Notes under the pieces: model-generated
Databases searched by the model: none
Told to the model about the DNA's origin: nothing
What the model saw: the letters and a program-made list of their open reading frames with translations, nothing else
From: Paenibacillus popilliae ATCC 14706
GTDB taxonomy: Bacteria; Bacillota; Bacilli; Paenibacillales; Paenibacillaceae
Direction of reading: 5' to 3'
Length of the DNA: 64,000 nucleotides
NCBI RefSeq assembly: GCF_000315235.1
Contig: NZ_BALG01000160.1
Coordinates: 1 to 64,000, forward strand
Shown here: positions 5,995 through 15,728 of the stretch, piece by piece
How the letters are laid out: each line of letters starts with the position of its first letter
Numbering within the stretch: the first letter of the stretch is position 1
Position numbers and translations under genes: made by a program

Positions 5995-8880
5995 TTAACG
6001 CTCCTCTCCCATCTTCACGGCTTGATGCACCCGCAGTCGGCGAATCTGCATGAACAGCAGCGTTGCGCCCGTCAGCATCATGACCCCGACAACAGCATAT
6101 AACTGCATCGTATCTTTTGCATCGAAAATGATTCGGAACGGCGGCACCTGCATCTTCGCATTTTCTGCAGATTGCAGGAACGGAAGGAACAGGCGGCTTG
6201 CCAGCTTGCCGAGCAAAATGCCTATGCCGATCGACAAGCCTGCGGTAAAGATCTGTTCCAGCAGCAGCATCCCTGTCAGCTGCCGACGTGATAGACCCAT
6301 TGCCCGCAAAATCCCGAACTGCACGACACGGCTCGATAAGTTGAAGAACCAGTAGAGTAAATATCCGATAAGCGAAATGATAACCGAAATCAGGAAGCCC
6401 ATGCTCAGGATGCCGAAGATGCCTCCGCGAGTCGGATGCTTGCTCTGGATCGCCAGTTCGCTGCGCACGTCCTTGACGGAGACGAGCTCGATGCCTGACT
6501 TCTGAAGCTCTTCAACCGCCGGCGCAAGCGGCGCCTTTTCCTTCATCTTCAGCCATACATCGTATTTCATGAGCGGCACCTGATCATAAATATATTCCAG
6601 GTTCGTAATAAAGAACGGCGTCTGATCCGGATATTGACTCGGCCAATACGGCAGTATCGCCGCGACGACGAACTCAACCATTTGATCCTGCAGGGTGATA
6701 GAAATGACATCCCCCGGCTTCAATTCATACGTCTTCGCGATATTGCTCGGAATAATGACGGCTGCGCCCTCATAATACTTCCCTAGTGCATCCAAATAGT
6801 TGAACGGGTGCTGCGGGAACAAATCGTTCCGGAACCAGGCCACCTTCGCGAACTCGTCATTATCAATGCCAACGACCATCCCCTGGCCGATAGAACGTCC
6901 GGAGATCACGACATTGCCTTTCGCCTGCATTACTCTGGCTGCCGCCTCGACCCCAGGCAGCTTACGGAACACTTCGAACGGCGGTTCGTTCAAAACCTGC
7001 TTCCCTTTCGGAGGCTGCTGTCCTCCAGACCCGCCCGGACCTCCAGTACCGCCTCCTCCATTGTTGCCGCCGTTATTACCGCTGTTTTTGCCCCCCTGAT
7101 CCTTCCGATCAGCGACGAACGTGCTTTCCCATACGGTTTCGACGACGACATCTGCGCCATATTGATACAGCGTGCGTTCCGTTGAATTCGTGTCAATGGT
7201 CCGTGCCGCCGACGCATTATATACGCCAAGCCCGAGTGTCAGAATGAGCAAAATCATCAGCGGATAGTATGATTTGGCGGATCGGGACAGCTGCGTCAGT
7301 GTCAAGTACAGCGGAACCGGCAGCAGCTTGCCGCCAATCCATTGGAACAGGCGCAGCAGCAGTGGATACAACCGCAAAAAGAACAGTCCGCAAGCGAATA
7401 TCGCAAGCGCCGGAATAAAGAACAGGAACGGCTGCACTTGCAGCTGCTCCGAGGTCATTCCCGTCCGGAACGACAGCAGTTGCTGCTGATTCAGCATATA
7501 ATATCCATATCCTGCTGCGGCAAGCAGCAGAACATCAAGAAACCATTTTTGCCAGACCGGACGCTTGTCTTTGCGGGCCAGCTTCTGCTTCAGATTGACG
7601 ATCGATTGGCGCGCGAACAGGACGGCCGGTAAGACGCTGGCCAAAAGCGCAATCAGAACCGCGGCCGTACCGAAGATGACTGCGTCAGTCGTAAATCCGA
7701 CCGGAATCGATTTGCGGTTGACGAATTCAAGGAATCCGTTAGCCGATCCGATCGATTTGGCCATGAACCAGCCGATGAGCGGCGCAATCGCGAGTGCTAC
7801 CGCTCCAAGAATAAGGCCCTCCAGCAAGTAGAGCCAAATAATTTGCCCCGTGCTGGCACCGCGGCTCCGCAGCACCGCAATATCGCTCTGCTGCTTCTCC
7901 AATGCCTGATTGGCATTCATTGCGATGTAATAGAACACCATGGCGATCATGGGCGCCGCTAGCGTGAACAGCATCATCTGCAATTGAATGCTCTGGCTGC
8001 GGAATTCGTCCAGCACCTTGGCGAACGAGATCTCCACCTGCGTTCCAGGCAGCTTCTGATACAGATCGATGCCGAGACGATTCAGCGTCCGCTCCAACGG
8101 AGACAAGTGACTGGTCTTCACTTCGCGCAAATCAAAGGCATAATACCAGCTTGACTGCTGAAGAGCGACTTTATGTTCGCCCATAATCGTCTTGCTTAAC
8201 GTATCCGGCGAGACGATAAGCGAGTTCATTAATCCTTCCCACCCCTGGAACCAATACGCGCTCGTCTCGTCCTGCGGCTTGAAGGTGCCGACGATCTTGA
8301 TGCGGAGCGTTGTCGGATTGTCTCCATAAATCGAATATTCCAGCTCTGCACCAACATGAAGGTCGTTCCGGTACATCGCTTCCTCGAGCATAACCGCCTC
8401 AATGACACCTCCGGACTCCCCGTCTTCATACAGCTTGCCGTTCGTCCATACGACCTTGTCGTCCAGGCCGGACATGGAGCCTAGCGTCATCGAGCGCACC
8501 CGGCTCGCATCGACCTTCGTCGAATCGACCGGATATACCTCCGTCGTGCGAAGGCTGCGCCAGTTAACGAATTCCTGGACCGGGAACCCGATCTGCTCCT
8601 TCACATCTTCCCGGATATACCGGTCAACCTCTTGCAGTGCATTCGGTTCGACCTTCGCTCCGCTCGAGCCCTGATACCTCATCAGCAGGGAACCCGCCGG
8701 CGATCCTCCGCTGTTCTCCTGTAGTGTCTTCGTTACGACACGCTTTAACGCCCCGTCGGAGTACATCGGGATGCTCACCGTAAAAGATACCGCCACAATA
8801 AGCCCCAACAGCGTGCTCACCGTCAGCCAGCGGGTATTCCGCATTTTACGGAATAAAAAACGAAGTAACGGAATTTCCAT
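5995..8880 (-). CDS. Large FtsX/MacB-type ABC permease
   Basis: 961 residues. One N-terminal membrane segment is followed by an extracellular region (about 45-290) and a first FtsX-like membrane block (about 300-430). Further helices come at about 450-560, a second extracellular region lies at about 570-820 and a second FtsX block ends the protein (about 825-950). This is the duplicated arrangement of exporter-like permeases. The second extracellular part has a low-complexity Gly/Asn/Pro linker at about 593-626 (DNA 7000-7102). The ATG at 8880 lies one base after the adaptor stop, so translation is coupled. Substrate cannot be read from sequence; lipoprotein, peptide or lipid handling is usual for the superfamily. 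Confidence 0.85.
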   Translation of the reverse strand: MEIPLLRFLFRKMRNTRWLTVSTLLGLIVAVSFTVSIPMYSDGALKRVVTKTLQENSGGSPAGSLLMRYQGSSGAKVEPNALQEVDRYIREDVKEQIGFPVQEFVNWRSLRTTEVYPVDSTKVDASRVRSMTLGSMSGLDDKVVWTNGKLYEDGESGGVIEAVMLEEAMYRNDLHVGAELEYSIYGDNPTTLRIKIVGTFKPQDETSAYWFQGWEGLMNSLIVSPDTLSKTIMGEHKVALQQSSWYYAFDLREVKTSHLSPLERTLNRLGIDLYQKLPGTQVEISFAKVLDEFRSQSIQLQMMLFTLAAPMIAMVFYYIAMNANQALEKQQSDIAVLRSRGASTGQIIWLYLLEGLILGAVALAIAPLIGWFMAKSIGSANGFLEFVNRKSIPVGFTTDAVIFGTAAVLIALLASVLPAVLFARQSIVNLKQKLARKDKRPVWQKWFLDVLLLAAAGYGYYMLNQQQLLSFRTGMTSEQLQVQPFLFFIPALAIFACGLFFLRLYPLLLRLFQWIGGKLLPVPLYLTLTQLSRSAKSYYPLMILLILTLGLGVYNASAARTIDTNSTERTLYQYGADVVVETVWESTFVADRKDQGGKNSGNNGGNNGGGGTGGPGGSGGQQPPKGKQVLNEPPFEVFRKLPGVEAAARVMQAKGNVVISGRSIGQGMVVGIDNDEFAKVAWFRNDLFPQHPFNYLDALGKYYEGAAVIIPSNIAKTYELKPGDVISITLQDQMVEFVVAAILPYWPSQYPDQTPFFITNLEYIYDQVPLMKYDVWLKMKEKAPLAPAVEELQKSGIELVSVKDVRSELAIQSKHPTRGGIFGILSMGFLISVIISLIGYLLYWFFNLSSRVVQFGILRAMGLSRRQLTGMLLLEQIFTAGLSIGIGILLGKLASRLFLPFLQSAENAKMQVPPFRIIFDAKDTMQLYAVVGVMMLTGATLLFMQIRRLRVHQAVKMGEER

Positions 8881-8881
8881 A

Positions 8882-9967
8882 TTATCGGCCCACTACTTTC
8901 TGACCCGGTTCAAGTCCGGCTTTGATTTCAATCTTGGTCGGTGTCTGCATTCCGACCTCGACATCGACTTCTCGCTTGCCGTTCTCGTCGGCAACCTGGA
9001 CATAGGTCCGCGAGCCGATCGTGCGCAAGGCGGAAGGTGGGATGACGATGGCGTCCTTTATCTTGTTGGTCACGACGGTGACGCTAAGCATGGTGCCTCG
9101 GGTAACTCCCTTCGGCATCTTCTCCACCTCGATCGTCATGTACTTGTCGATCCGGTCCTGCTCCGGTTGATTGCCCTCGCCTCCCCCTTCATTATCGTTC
9201 GATGGCAGCGGAAGCGCCTTGACCTTGCCCTTGATGACACCGTCCACCGAGTTGATGCTGACCTCGGCTTCCATCCCCGGAGTGATGCGCTTCAGATCGT
9301 CCTTCGACGGCTGCGCGGCCACGGTCAGCCGGGACGTATCCGCGACGATCACCACCGGATCGTACTTCTTCGACATGGCGCCCTTCTTCGCCTTTAACGA
9401 CACGATCGTGCCCGTGAACGGAGCAGTTAGCGTCGCCTTGTCAATATCCGTCTGCAGATCGGCAAGCTCCTGCTTCTTCTGTTCGAACAAGATCTGCGCT
9501 TCCTCGAACTCGACCGGATCCATCTCGTCTTTTTTGCGCAGCGTTTCCTTCATCTTCACTTCTTCGGCCCGCAGTTGCAGACGATTCTTGCGCAGCTCCT
9601 TTTGCAGGTCATCCACATCAAGTTCCGCGATGACCTGGCCTTTTTTGACCGAGTCGCCATTTTTGACATAAATATTTTTGATCGGTTTGTTGTCCAGCGT
9701 GAAGAACAAGATGTCCTCCTGATCGGACATTAATTTTCCGGTCATCGTGGCGACAGCTCTCAACTCTTCACGAACCACTTCATATTCCGGCTTCTTCGAT
9801 ACCGTAGGCGGTGTGATGGTCGGCAACACTTCCTCTTTCTCTTCATCCGGCAGAAGCGAGCAAGCAGACGTGAACAGCAGCATGCCGCACATCATTAGTA
9901 GAGCGGCACGGCGCCATTTGCGCGCGCTTCTAGGTGATGAATCTTCCGTCGACCATTTCATAAACAT
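8882..9967 (-). CDS. Membrane-fusion (HlyD/MacA-type) efflux adaptor lipoprotein
   Basis: 361 residues. The hydrophobic N-terminus ends in lipobox FTSAC (Cys36). The lipoyl-like half motifs flank a coiled-coil hairpin: KNIYVKNGDSVKKGQVIAELD (about 97-117), charged helices to about 178, then TLTAPFTGTIVSLKAKKGAM. Beta-barrel and membrane-proximal domains follow (VIVADTSRLTVAAQ, and VVTNKIKDAIVIPPSAL). Such adaptors work with MacB-like ATPase/permease pairs; in Gram-positive cells they act in the wall-facing space. The 5' end overlaps the upstream ATPase frame by 38 bases; ATG at 9961 is an alternative start. Confidence 0.85.
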   Translation of the reverse strand: MFMKWSTEDSSPRSARKWRRAALLMMCGMLLFTSACSLLPDEEKEEVLPTITPPTVSKKPEYEVVREELRAVATMTGKLMSDQEDILFFTLDNKPIKNIYVKNGDSVKKGQVIAELDVDDLQKELRKNRLQLRAEEVKMKETLRKKDEMDPVEFEEAQILFEQKKQELADLQTDIDKATLTAPFTGTIVSLKAKKGAMSKKYDPVVIVADTSRLTVAAQPSKDDLKRITPGMEAEVSINSVDGVIKGKVKALPLPSNDNEGGGEGNQPEQDRIDKYMTIEVEKMPKGVTRGTMLSVTVVTNKIKDAIVIPPSALRTIGSRTYVQVADENGKREVDVEVGMQTPTKIEIKAGLEPGQKVVGR

Positions 9968-10763
9968 GATCAGCTACCTCCAAAATTGTGGGATCGTGGG
10001 TGGTCATACAGATGGCGATGTTTTCCGAACGAATAATTTGCCGGAATACGCCCATCACCTGAGCCCCCATTTGTGAATCCAATTCCGCTGTCGGCTCATC
10101 GGCCAGCAGCAGCAGCGGCTTATGCGCAATCGATTTGGCTATCGCTACCCGCTGTTGCTCTCCCCCCGACATTTCGAAGGGACGGTGGCTCATGCGCTTG
10201 CCTAATCCAACCATCTCAAGACAATAATGGACCCGCTCCTTCCATAAATGGCGGGGCACATTAGCCATCCGAAGCGACAATTCAACGTTCTCATAAGCGG
10301 ACAATAGCGGCATAAGTGCAAAAGCCTGGAAAATAAACCCGATTTCACTGCGCCGCGTCGCGGTGCGCTTATCATCGCTCCATGTCGAAAACGGCTCCCC
10401 CCGGAACCGGATCTCCCCCTTCGTGGGCAGATCGAGCCCTCCAAGCATGTTCAGCAGTGTCGTCTTCCCTGACCCGGATCGGCCCTTCAGCATGACCAAT
10501 TGACCTGGATGCACTTCCATCTCGATTCCTTTGAGCACATGCAGCTTCTGGCTGCCGACCTGGAACGTCCGCTCCACCCCGCGAACTTCAAGGAGCGGTT
10601 TATCCGGTGAGATGGGATAGGCTCGGGCAGGCCAGGCTGTAGCTTCTGTCTTGTCTTGTATGTATTCCGTCTTCTCTTGCGCCACTTCTTCCTGCTCGTT
10701 CGCCGCGAGAGCCGGGGATGCCTCGACACGGTCTGCCTTCCTCCGCTTGCGAAGCCATTTCAT
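9930..10763 (-). CDS. ABC transporter ATPase (MacB/LolD type)
   Basis: 277 residues from the ATG at 10763; an upstream in-frame ATG at 10790 lacks a clear RBS, while AAAGGGG precedes 10763. About 55 charged residues come first, then the nucleotide-binding domain. In numbering from 10790 these are Walker A GRSGSGKT (103-110), signature MSGGEQQ (207-213), Walker B LLLLADEP (226-233) and H-loop in TTHD. It is the first gene of the five-gene transporter operon and the second ATPase in it. Two different ATPases with one duplicated permease suggests a heterodimeric motor or a second function. The end overlaps the adaptor by 38 bases. Confidence 0.8.
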   Translation of the reverse strand: MKWLRKRRKADRVEASPALAANEQEEVAQEKTEYIQDKTEATAWPARAYPISPDKPLLEVRGVERTFQVGSQKLHVLKGIEMEVHPGQLVMLKGRSGSGKTTLLNMLGGLDLPTKGEIRFRGEPFSTWSDDKRTATRRSEIGFIFQAFALMPLLSAYENVELSLRMANVPRHLWKERVHYCLEMVGLGKRMSHRPFEMSGGEQQRVAIAKSIAHKPLLLLADEPTAELDSQMGAQVMGVFRQIIRSENIAICMTTHDPTILEVADHVYEMVDGRFIT

Positions 10764-10961
10764 TGCATTCTTCGCCCCTTTCTCGGACATGTCGTCAAAA
10801 ACTCATTCTAAGTATAAAGGATAGGAAAGAAAGAAAAGTTACAATCTTTGTAATGCTATGCCGACATTTGTCGCCAAATATGGAGGTTCCCAAACCTCCG
10901 AGCATTTCTACTTTATACTACTACGTTATACTATATTTTCTGTTAAATGTTTGTCAATAAA

Positions 10962-10992
10962 GAAAAAAAACCTAACCGATATGTCGGTTAGG
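10962..10992 (-). terminator. Intrinsic terminator of the pyr operon
   Basis: CCTAACCGACATATCGGTTAGG (minus strand, 10971-10992) is a near-perfect 22-base hairpin followed by T-rich sequence (plus-strand A at 10962-10970). It lies 14 bases after the pyrE stop and closes the pyr operon before the transporter operon. The remaining 170 bases up to the ATPase start are AT-rich; I see no clear promoter in them. Confidence 0.85.
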
Positions 10993-11006
10993 CTCGATTT
11001 ATGCCG

Positions 11007-11657
11007 CTACCAGGCAAGTTCATTGCCCCAGGCAACCGGGTTGGTGCGCCAAGATGCCAACACATCGAGATCCGCCGCTTGAATGACGCCTGTTTCCAGA
11101 GCCGTCTCCATGAGCGCGGTATAGCGGGACAGCGTATAAAGCGGGATTCCGGCTTCCCGGAATGCCTGCTCCGCTTTTTCCAGCTCATAGCTGAAGATGG
11201 CGAATACAGCAAGCGGCTCCGCCTCCGCTTCCCGGACGGCCATCGCCGCTTTGAGCGAGCTGCCGCCGGTCGAGATCAGATCCTCGATGACGACGACCTT
11301 CTGTCCCGGACGAATCAGGCCTTCAATCTGATTCTGCTTCCCGTGTCCCTTCGCCTTGTCTCGAATGTAAGCCATGGGCAGCCCCAGCTTGTCCGCGACC
11401 CAGGCCGCATGCGGAATCCCGGCGGTCGCCGTCCCGGCGATGATTTCCGCATCCAGCGCATATTCCTTGACCAAAGAAGCGAATCCCTCCGCGATGGCCC
11501 CCCGAATCTCAGGATAAGACATCGTCAAGCGGTTATCGCAGTAGATAGGGGCCTTGATTCCGGATGTCCAGGTGAACGGCTCATGCGGCCGCAGCGCCAC
11601 GGCTTCTATAGATAACAAATGTCCTGCAATCTCGCGTTCCCTCTTCGTCGTTGCCAT
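11007..11657 (-). CDS. pyrE: Orotate phosphoribosyltransferase
   Basis: 216 residues, the usual length. It adds the ribose-5-phosphate of PRPP to orotate to give OMP, step five of de novo UMP synthesis, in the cytoplasm. The PRPP-binding loop [15 protein letters not shown] (about 121-135) and the flexible catalytic-loop region [17 protein letters not shown] are present. The ATG lies 2 bases beyond the pyrF stop, so the two are coupled. It is the last gene of the operon and is followed by a strong terminator. Confidence 0.95.
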   Translation of the reverse strand: MATTKREREIAGHLLSIEAVALRPHEPFTWTSGIKAPIYCDNRLTMSYPEIRGAIAEGFASLVKEYALDAEIIAGTATAGIPHAAWVADKLGLPMAYIRDKAKGHGKQNQIEGLIRPGQKVVVIEDLISTGGSSLKAAMAVREAEAEPLAVFAIFSYELEKAEQAFREAGIPLYTLSRYTALMETALETGVIQAADLDVLASWRTNPVAWGNELAW

Positions 11658-11659
11658 CG

Positions 11660-12397
11660 TTACACCAACTCCTCGATAATGGATAGTAAGGCTGCCCTTG
11701 GATCCTCCGCTTCCGTAACCGGTCGGCCAACGACGATATAATCCGTGCCATGCTGCATCGCTGCCGCCGGTGTCATCACGCGGGACTGATCCTGAAGCGG
11801 AGCGCCCCTCGGCCGGATGCCCGGAGTAACCGTGCGGAACGAATCGCCGCAGGCCGCCTTAATGCTTGTCACTTCATGCGGGGAAGCGACGACTCCGTCG
11901 AGTCCGGCTTCCTGCGTCAGCTTCGCATAGCGGACGACGGTCTCTTCGACCGTGCCGGGAATGCCAATCTCTTCATTCATGACTTCGTTATTGGTGCTCG
12001 TGAGCTGCGTAACGGCGATGATCACGGGACGCGGCAGCGAAGGGTCGGCCGCGCGCGCCGCCTCGACTCCCTCCATAGCCGACTGCATCATCTTCTTGCC
12101 TCCGGCCGCATGGACATTGAACATGTCGACGCCCAGCTTCGCGATGCTGTTCGCACCGCCCATTACCGTATTCGGAATGTCATGCATTTTCACATCCAAA
12201 AACACATTGTACCCGCGCTCCTTGAGCTCGCGGATGAAGGGAGGACCGCCCGCGTAGAACAGTTGCATGCCTACCTTCATATAGCAAGGAATGCCCTCCA
12301 GCCGCTCAATGAGGCGCTGGGCCTCCGCCGTCCCGGCATAATCCAGCGCGACCATAACCCGACTCGCTGCCTGTTCAAATGATACCGTATGACTCAT
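11660..12397 (-). CDS. pyrF: Orotidine 5'-phosphate decarboxylase
   Basis: 245 residues from ATG 12397, preceded by GGGGGTGG. A longer open frame reaches 12505, but those 36 residues are outside the family and have no RBS. The active-site block [13 protein letters not shown] (Asp-Lys-Asp) is present, as is the phosphate-binding TPGIRP near the C-terminus. It converts OMP to UMP. The 114 bases between carB and this start are where pyrK-pyrD sit in Bacillus subtilis; neither gene is there. Confidence 0.95.
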   Translation of the reverse strand: MSHTVSFEQAASRVMVALDYAGTAEAQRLIERLEGIPCYMKVGMQLFYAGGPPFIRELKERGYNVFLDVKMHDIPNTVMGGANSIAKLGVDMFNVHAAGGKKMMQSAMEGVEAARAADPSLPRPVIIAVTQLTSTNNEVMNEEIGIPGTVEETVVRYAKLTQEAGLDGVVASPHEVTSIKAACGDSFRTVTPGIRPRGAPLQDQSRVMTPAAAMQHGTDYIVVGRPVTEAEDPRAALLSIIEELV

Positions 12398-12511
12398 CTT
12401 CTTCCACCCCCGTTCGTCGTCCATACTCTCTGTTGCATGCGGATCCCGGCAATCGGGGAGGATCACAGGCCTCCTTGATTGCTTTCGCACAGCTTTATCT
12501 GTCATCGTTAA

Positions 12512-15500
12512 TTAACTGATGGCCGGCATCGGACGCGAGGAGAAGTTAATCTGCTCCAGCATCTCGAGCAGCGCGCGCACCGTATCCAACGAGGTCATGC
12601 AGACGACGCCGTTCTCCACCGCCTCGCGGCGGATGCGGAAGCCGTCCCGTTCTGGAGTCTTGCCCTTCGTCAACGTATTGACGACGAGGTGCGCTTCCCC
12701 GGTCCGGATCAGGTCGAGAATATTCGGAGTCTCTTCCGTCAGCTTGTTGACGCGCTGGACGTTCAGCCCCGCTTCCTCCAACGCCGCAGCGGTGCCGCCT
12801 GTTGCTATCAGTTTATAGCCAAGACCGGCGAAGCCGCTCATCAACTGCACCGCTTCTTCCTTGTCTTTATCCGCCACCGTACAAATCATCGCCCCGGTCG
12901 CCGGTATTTTCATGCCCGAGCCGATGAGACCCTTGTACAGCGCCTTGGCAAACTGCTTGTCACGGCCCATCACTTCCCCGGTTGACTTCATCTCTGGTCC
13001 GAGCGTCGGCTCGACCCGGCGCAACTTAGCGAAGGAGAAGACGGGAACCTTCACCGAGACATGGTCGTCTTCCGGCCACAGGCCTTCCTGATACCCGAGG
13101 TCGTTCAGCTTCCCGCCAAGAATCAGCTTCGTCGCGACGTTCGCCATCGGAATATGGGTTACCTTGCTCAAGAACGGCACCGTGCGGGACGAGCGCGGAT
13201 TGACTTCGATAACATAGACTTGATGTTGATAAACCACGAACTGGATATTGATGAGCCCAATCGTCTTCAATTCCTTGGCGATGCGAATCGTAATGTCAAC
13301 CACCTGTTGCTGCAGCTCCTGGGACAGATGCTGCGGCGGGTAGACCGCAATCGAGTCGCCTGAGTGCACCCCGGCACGCTCCACATGCTCCATAATACCC
13401 GGAATGAGCACCGTCTCGCCGTCGCAAATCGCGTCGACCTCGACTTCCTTGCCCAGCATATAGCGGTCGATAAGGACCGGCTGCTCCGGATTGATTTTGA
13501 CGGCAGACTCCATATAGTTGAGCAGCTCTTTGTCCGAGTAGACGATTTCCATCGCGCGTCCGCCGAGGACGTAGGATGGGCGGATAAGCACCGGATACCC
13601 GATGCGCTGTGCCGTACCGACCGCTTCGTCAACCGATGTAACGGTGCTTCCGCTCGGCTGCGCGATGCCGAGTCGCGACAAAAGCGCTTCGAACTTTTGG
13701 CGGTCTTCCGCTTCATCGATGCTTTCGATGCTGGAGCCGAGAATCCGCACCCCTGCCTTCGCCAGTGGAGCCGCCAAGTTAATCGCGGTCTGGCCGCCGA
13801 ACTGGACGATGACGCCTGCCGGCTTCTCCTGCTCGATGACATTCATCACGTCTTCGAAGAAGAGCGGCTCGAAATAGAGCCGATCCGACATGTTGAAGTC
13901 GGTCGAGACCGTCTCCGGATTGTTATTGATGATGACCGCCTCGTAGCCTGCGTCCTGGATTGCCCTTACCGCATGAACGGTCGAATAGTCGAATTCAATC
14001 CCTTGCCCGATCCGAATCGGGCCGGAGCCGAGGACGAGAATCTTCTCCTTCTTGGCGGACATGACTTCATTCTCCGTCTCGTAGGTCGAGTAATAGTAAG
14101 GAGTGGAAGCTTCGAATTCAGCCGCGCAAGTATCTACCATTTTATAGACCGGCCGGATACCTAGCTCCTTGCGCAACACGGACACCTCCGCTTCCGTCGT
14201 GTGGGCCGCCCCCGGATGGGCCGCCTGGCGAAGCTCCGCAATGGCACGGTCCGTGAAGCCCATGCGCTTCGCTTCATAGAGCGTCTGCTCGCTCAGAGCA
14301 GACGCTTCCTGAATCCGTGCTTCAAAGGCAATCATGCCTTCGATTTTATCCAGGAACCACCAATCAATCTTCGTAATATCATGCAGACGCTGCAGCGCAT
14401 AGCCGCGGCGGAATGCTTCCGCAATCAGGAACAGCCGCTCATCGTCCGGCGATTGCAGGCGCGCTTCCAGCTCGTTATTATCGAGCGGCCCTGCTTCCGG
14501 CAAGTACAGGCGATGGACGCCGATTTCGAGCGAGCGCACCGCTTTGTGCATCGACTCCTCGAACGTCCGGCCAATCGCCATCACTTCCCCGGTCGCCTTC
14601 ATTTGGGTGCCGAGCTTCCGGTTCGCTTTCGTGAATTTATCGAACGGCCAACGCGGAATTTTGGATACGATATAGTCCAGCGTTGGCTCGAAGCATGCAT
14701 AAGTCTGTCCCGTCACCGGGTTTACAATCTCATCCAGCGTGTAGCCGATCGCGATTTTGGCCGCCATCTTCGCAATCGGGTAGCCCGTCGCCTTGGACGC
14801 AAGCGCCGACGAACGGCTTACCCGCGGATTCACTTCAATGACACCGTATTGATAGCTGTTCGGATCCAGTGCGAACTGCACATTGCAGCCGCCCTCAATG
14901 TTGAGCGCACGGATGATGTTGAGCGAGGCGGAACGGAGCATCTGGTACTCCCGATCCGACAGCGTCTGGCTTGGCGCAACCACGATGCTGTCGCCCGTGT
15001 GAACGCCCACCGGGTCGAAGTTCTCCATATTGCAGACGACAATGCAGTTGTCATTGGCGTCGCGCATGACTTCGTACTCGATTTCCTTCATGCCGGCGAT
15101 GCTCTTCTCAATCAGACATTGGCCGATCGGACTGTAGCGAATGCCGGAGGCGACGATATCGCGCAGTTCCTCTTCCTTGTCGCAGATGCCTCCGCCTGTC
15201 CCGCCCAGCGTGTAGGCAGGGCGCACAATCATCGGATAGCCGGTGCTGTTCGCGAACTCGAGAGCTTCCTCGACCGACGTCACGATCGTGCTCTCCGGCA
15301 CCGGCTGCTCCAGCTCGCGCATCAACTCGCGGAACATATCCCGGTCCTCGGCACGTTCAATCGCTTCGAGCTGCGTACCGAGCAGCTTGACGTTTTCCTG
15401 CTCCAGCACGCCTGCGCGCGCCAGCTCGACCGCCATATTGAGCCCGGTCTGCCCGCCGAGCGTTGGCAGCAAGCCGTCCGGACGCTCCTGGCGAATGATT

Positions 15501-15727
15501 TGCGTGACGAAATCAAGTGTAATCGGCTCGATATAGACTTTGTCCGCCATATTGGTGTCAGTCATAATCGTAGCCGGGTTGCTGTTGATGAGAACCACTT
15601 CAATGCCCTCTTCCTTCAACGCCTGACATGCCTGCGTTCCGGCATAATCGAACTCCGCCGCCTGGCCGATGACGATAGGCCCGGAACCGATGACAAGTAT
15701 TTTTTTTAGGTCTGTGTTCTTCGGCAT
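12512..15727 (-). CDS. carB: Carbamoyl-phosphate synthase, large subunit
   Basis: 1071 residues from the ATG at 15727, one base after the carA stop, with GGAG upstream; an in-frame start at 15757 would overlap carA. Two ATP-grasp halves repeat the same motifs ([20 protein letters not shown] and [20 protein letters not shown]). A C-terminal MGS-like regulatory domain follows ([18 protein letters not shown]). It makes carbamoyl phosphate from bicarbonate, ATP and ammonia delivered by CarA. This copy is in the pyr operon, so it should be the pyrimidine-specific enzyme (pyrAB); whether a second arginine-type enzyme exists cannot be seen here. Confidence 0.96.
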   Translation of the reverse strand: MPKNTDLKKILVIGSGPIVIGQAAEFDYAGTQACQALKEEGIEVVLINSNPATIMTDTNMADKVYIEPITLDFVTQIIRQERPDGLLPTLGGQTGLNMAVELARAGVLEQENVKLLGTQLEAIERAEDRDMFRELMRELEQPVPESTIVTSVEEALEFANSTGYPMIVRPAYTLGGTGGGICDKEEELRDIVASGIRYSPIGQCLIEKSIAGMKEIEYEVMRDANDNCIVVCNMENFDPVGVHTGDSIVVAPSQTLSDREYQMLRSASLNIIRALNIEGGCNVQFALDPNSYQYGVIEVNPRVSRSSALASKATGYPIAKMAAKIAIGYTLDEIVNPVTGQTYACFEPTLDYIVSKIPRWPFDKFTKANRKLGTQMKATGEVMAIGRTFEESMHKAVRSLEIGVHRLYLPEAGPLDNNELEARLQSPDDERLFLIAEAFRRGYALQRLHDITKIDWWFLDKIEGMIAFEARIQEASALSEQTLYEAKRMGFTDRAIAELRQAAHPGAAHTTEAEVSVLRKELGIRPVYKMVDTCAAEFEASTPYYYSTYETENEVMSAKKEKILVLGSGPIRIGQGIEFDYSTVHAVRAIQDAGYEAVIINNNPETVSTDFNMSDRLYFEPLFFEDVMNVIEQEKPAGVIVQFGGQTAINLAAPLAKAGVRILGSSIESIDEAEDRQKFEALLSRLGIAQPSGSTVTSVDEAVGTAQRIGYPVLIRPSYVLGGRAMEIVYSDKELLNYMESAVKINPEQPVLIDRYMLGKEVEVDAICDGETVLIPGIMEHVERAGVHSGDSIAVYPPQHLSQELQQQVVDITIRIAKELKTIGLINIQFVVYQHQVYVIEVNPRSSRTVPFLSKVTHIPMANVATKLILGGKLNDLGYQEGLWPEDDHVSVKVPVFSFAKLRRVEPTLGPEMKSTGEVMGRDKQFAKALYKGLIGSGMKIPATGAMICTVADKDKEEAVQLMSGFAGLGYKLIATGGTAAALEEAGLNVQRVNKLTEETPNILDLIRTGEAHLVVNTLTKGKTPERDGFRIRREAVENGVVCMTSLDTVRALLEMLEQINFSSRPMPAIS

Positions 15728-15728
15728 A

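Noticed and set aside
7274-7632. Plus-strand ORFs over the permease gene
   Set aside because: Shadows of the 961-residue permease frame, with composition set by its codon pattern.
12398-12505. 36 extra N-terminal residues for pyrF
   Set aside because: Not in the family, no RBS at the upstream start; the ATG at 12397 has one.
14201-15709. 502-residue plus-strand ORF
   Set aside because: It lies fully antisense to carB, whose protein is clearly recognisable. Composition (Arg/His/Leu-rich) is that of a GC-driven shadow frame and no RBS is present.
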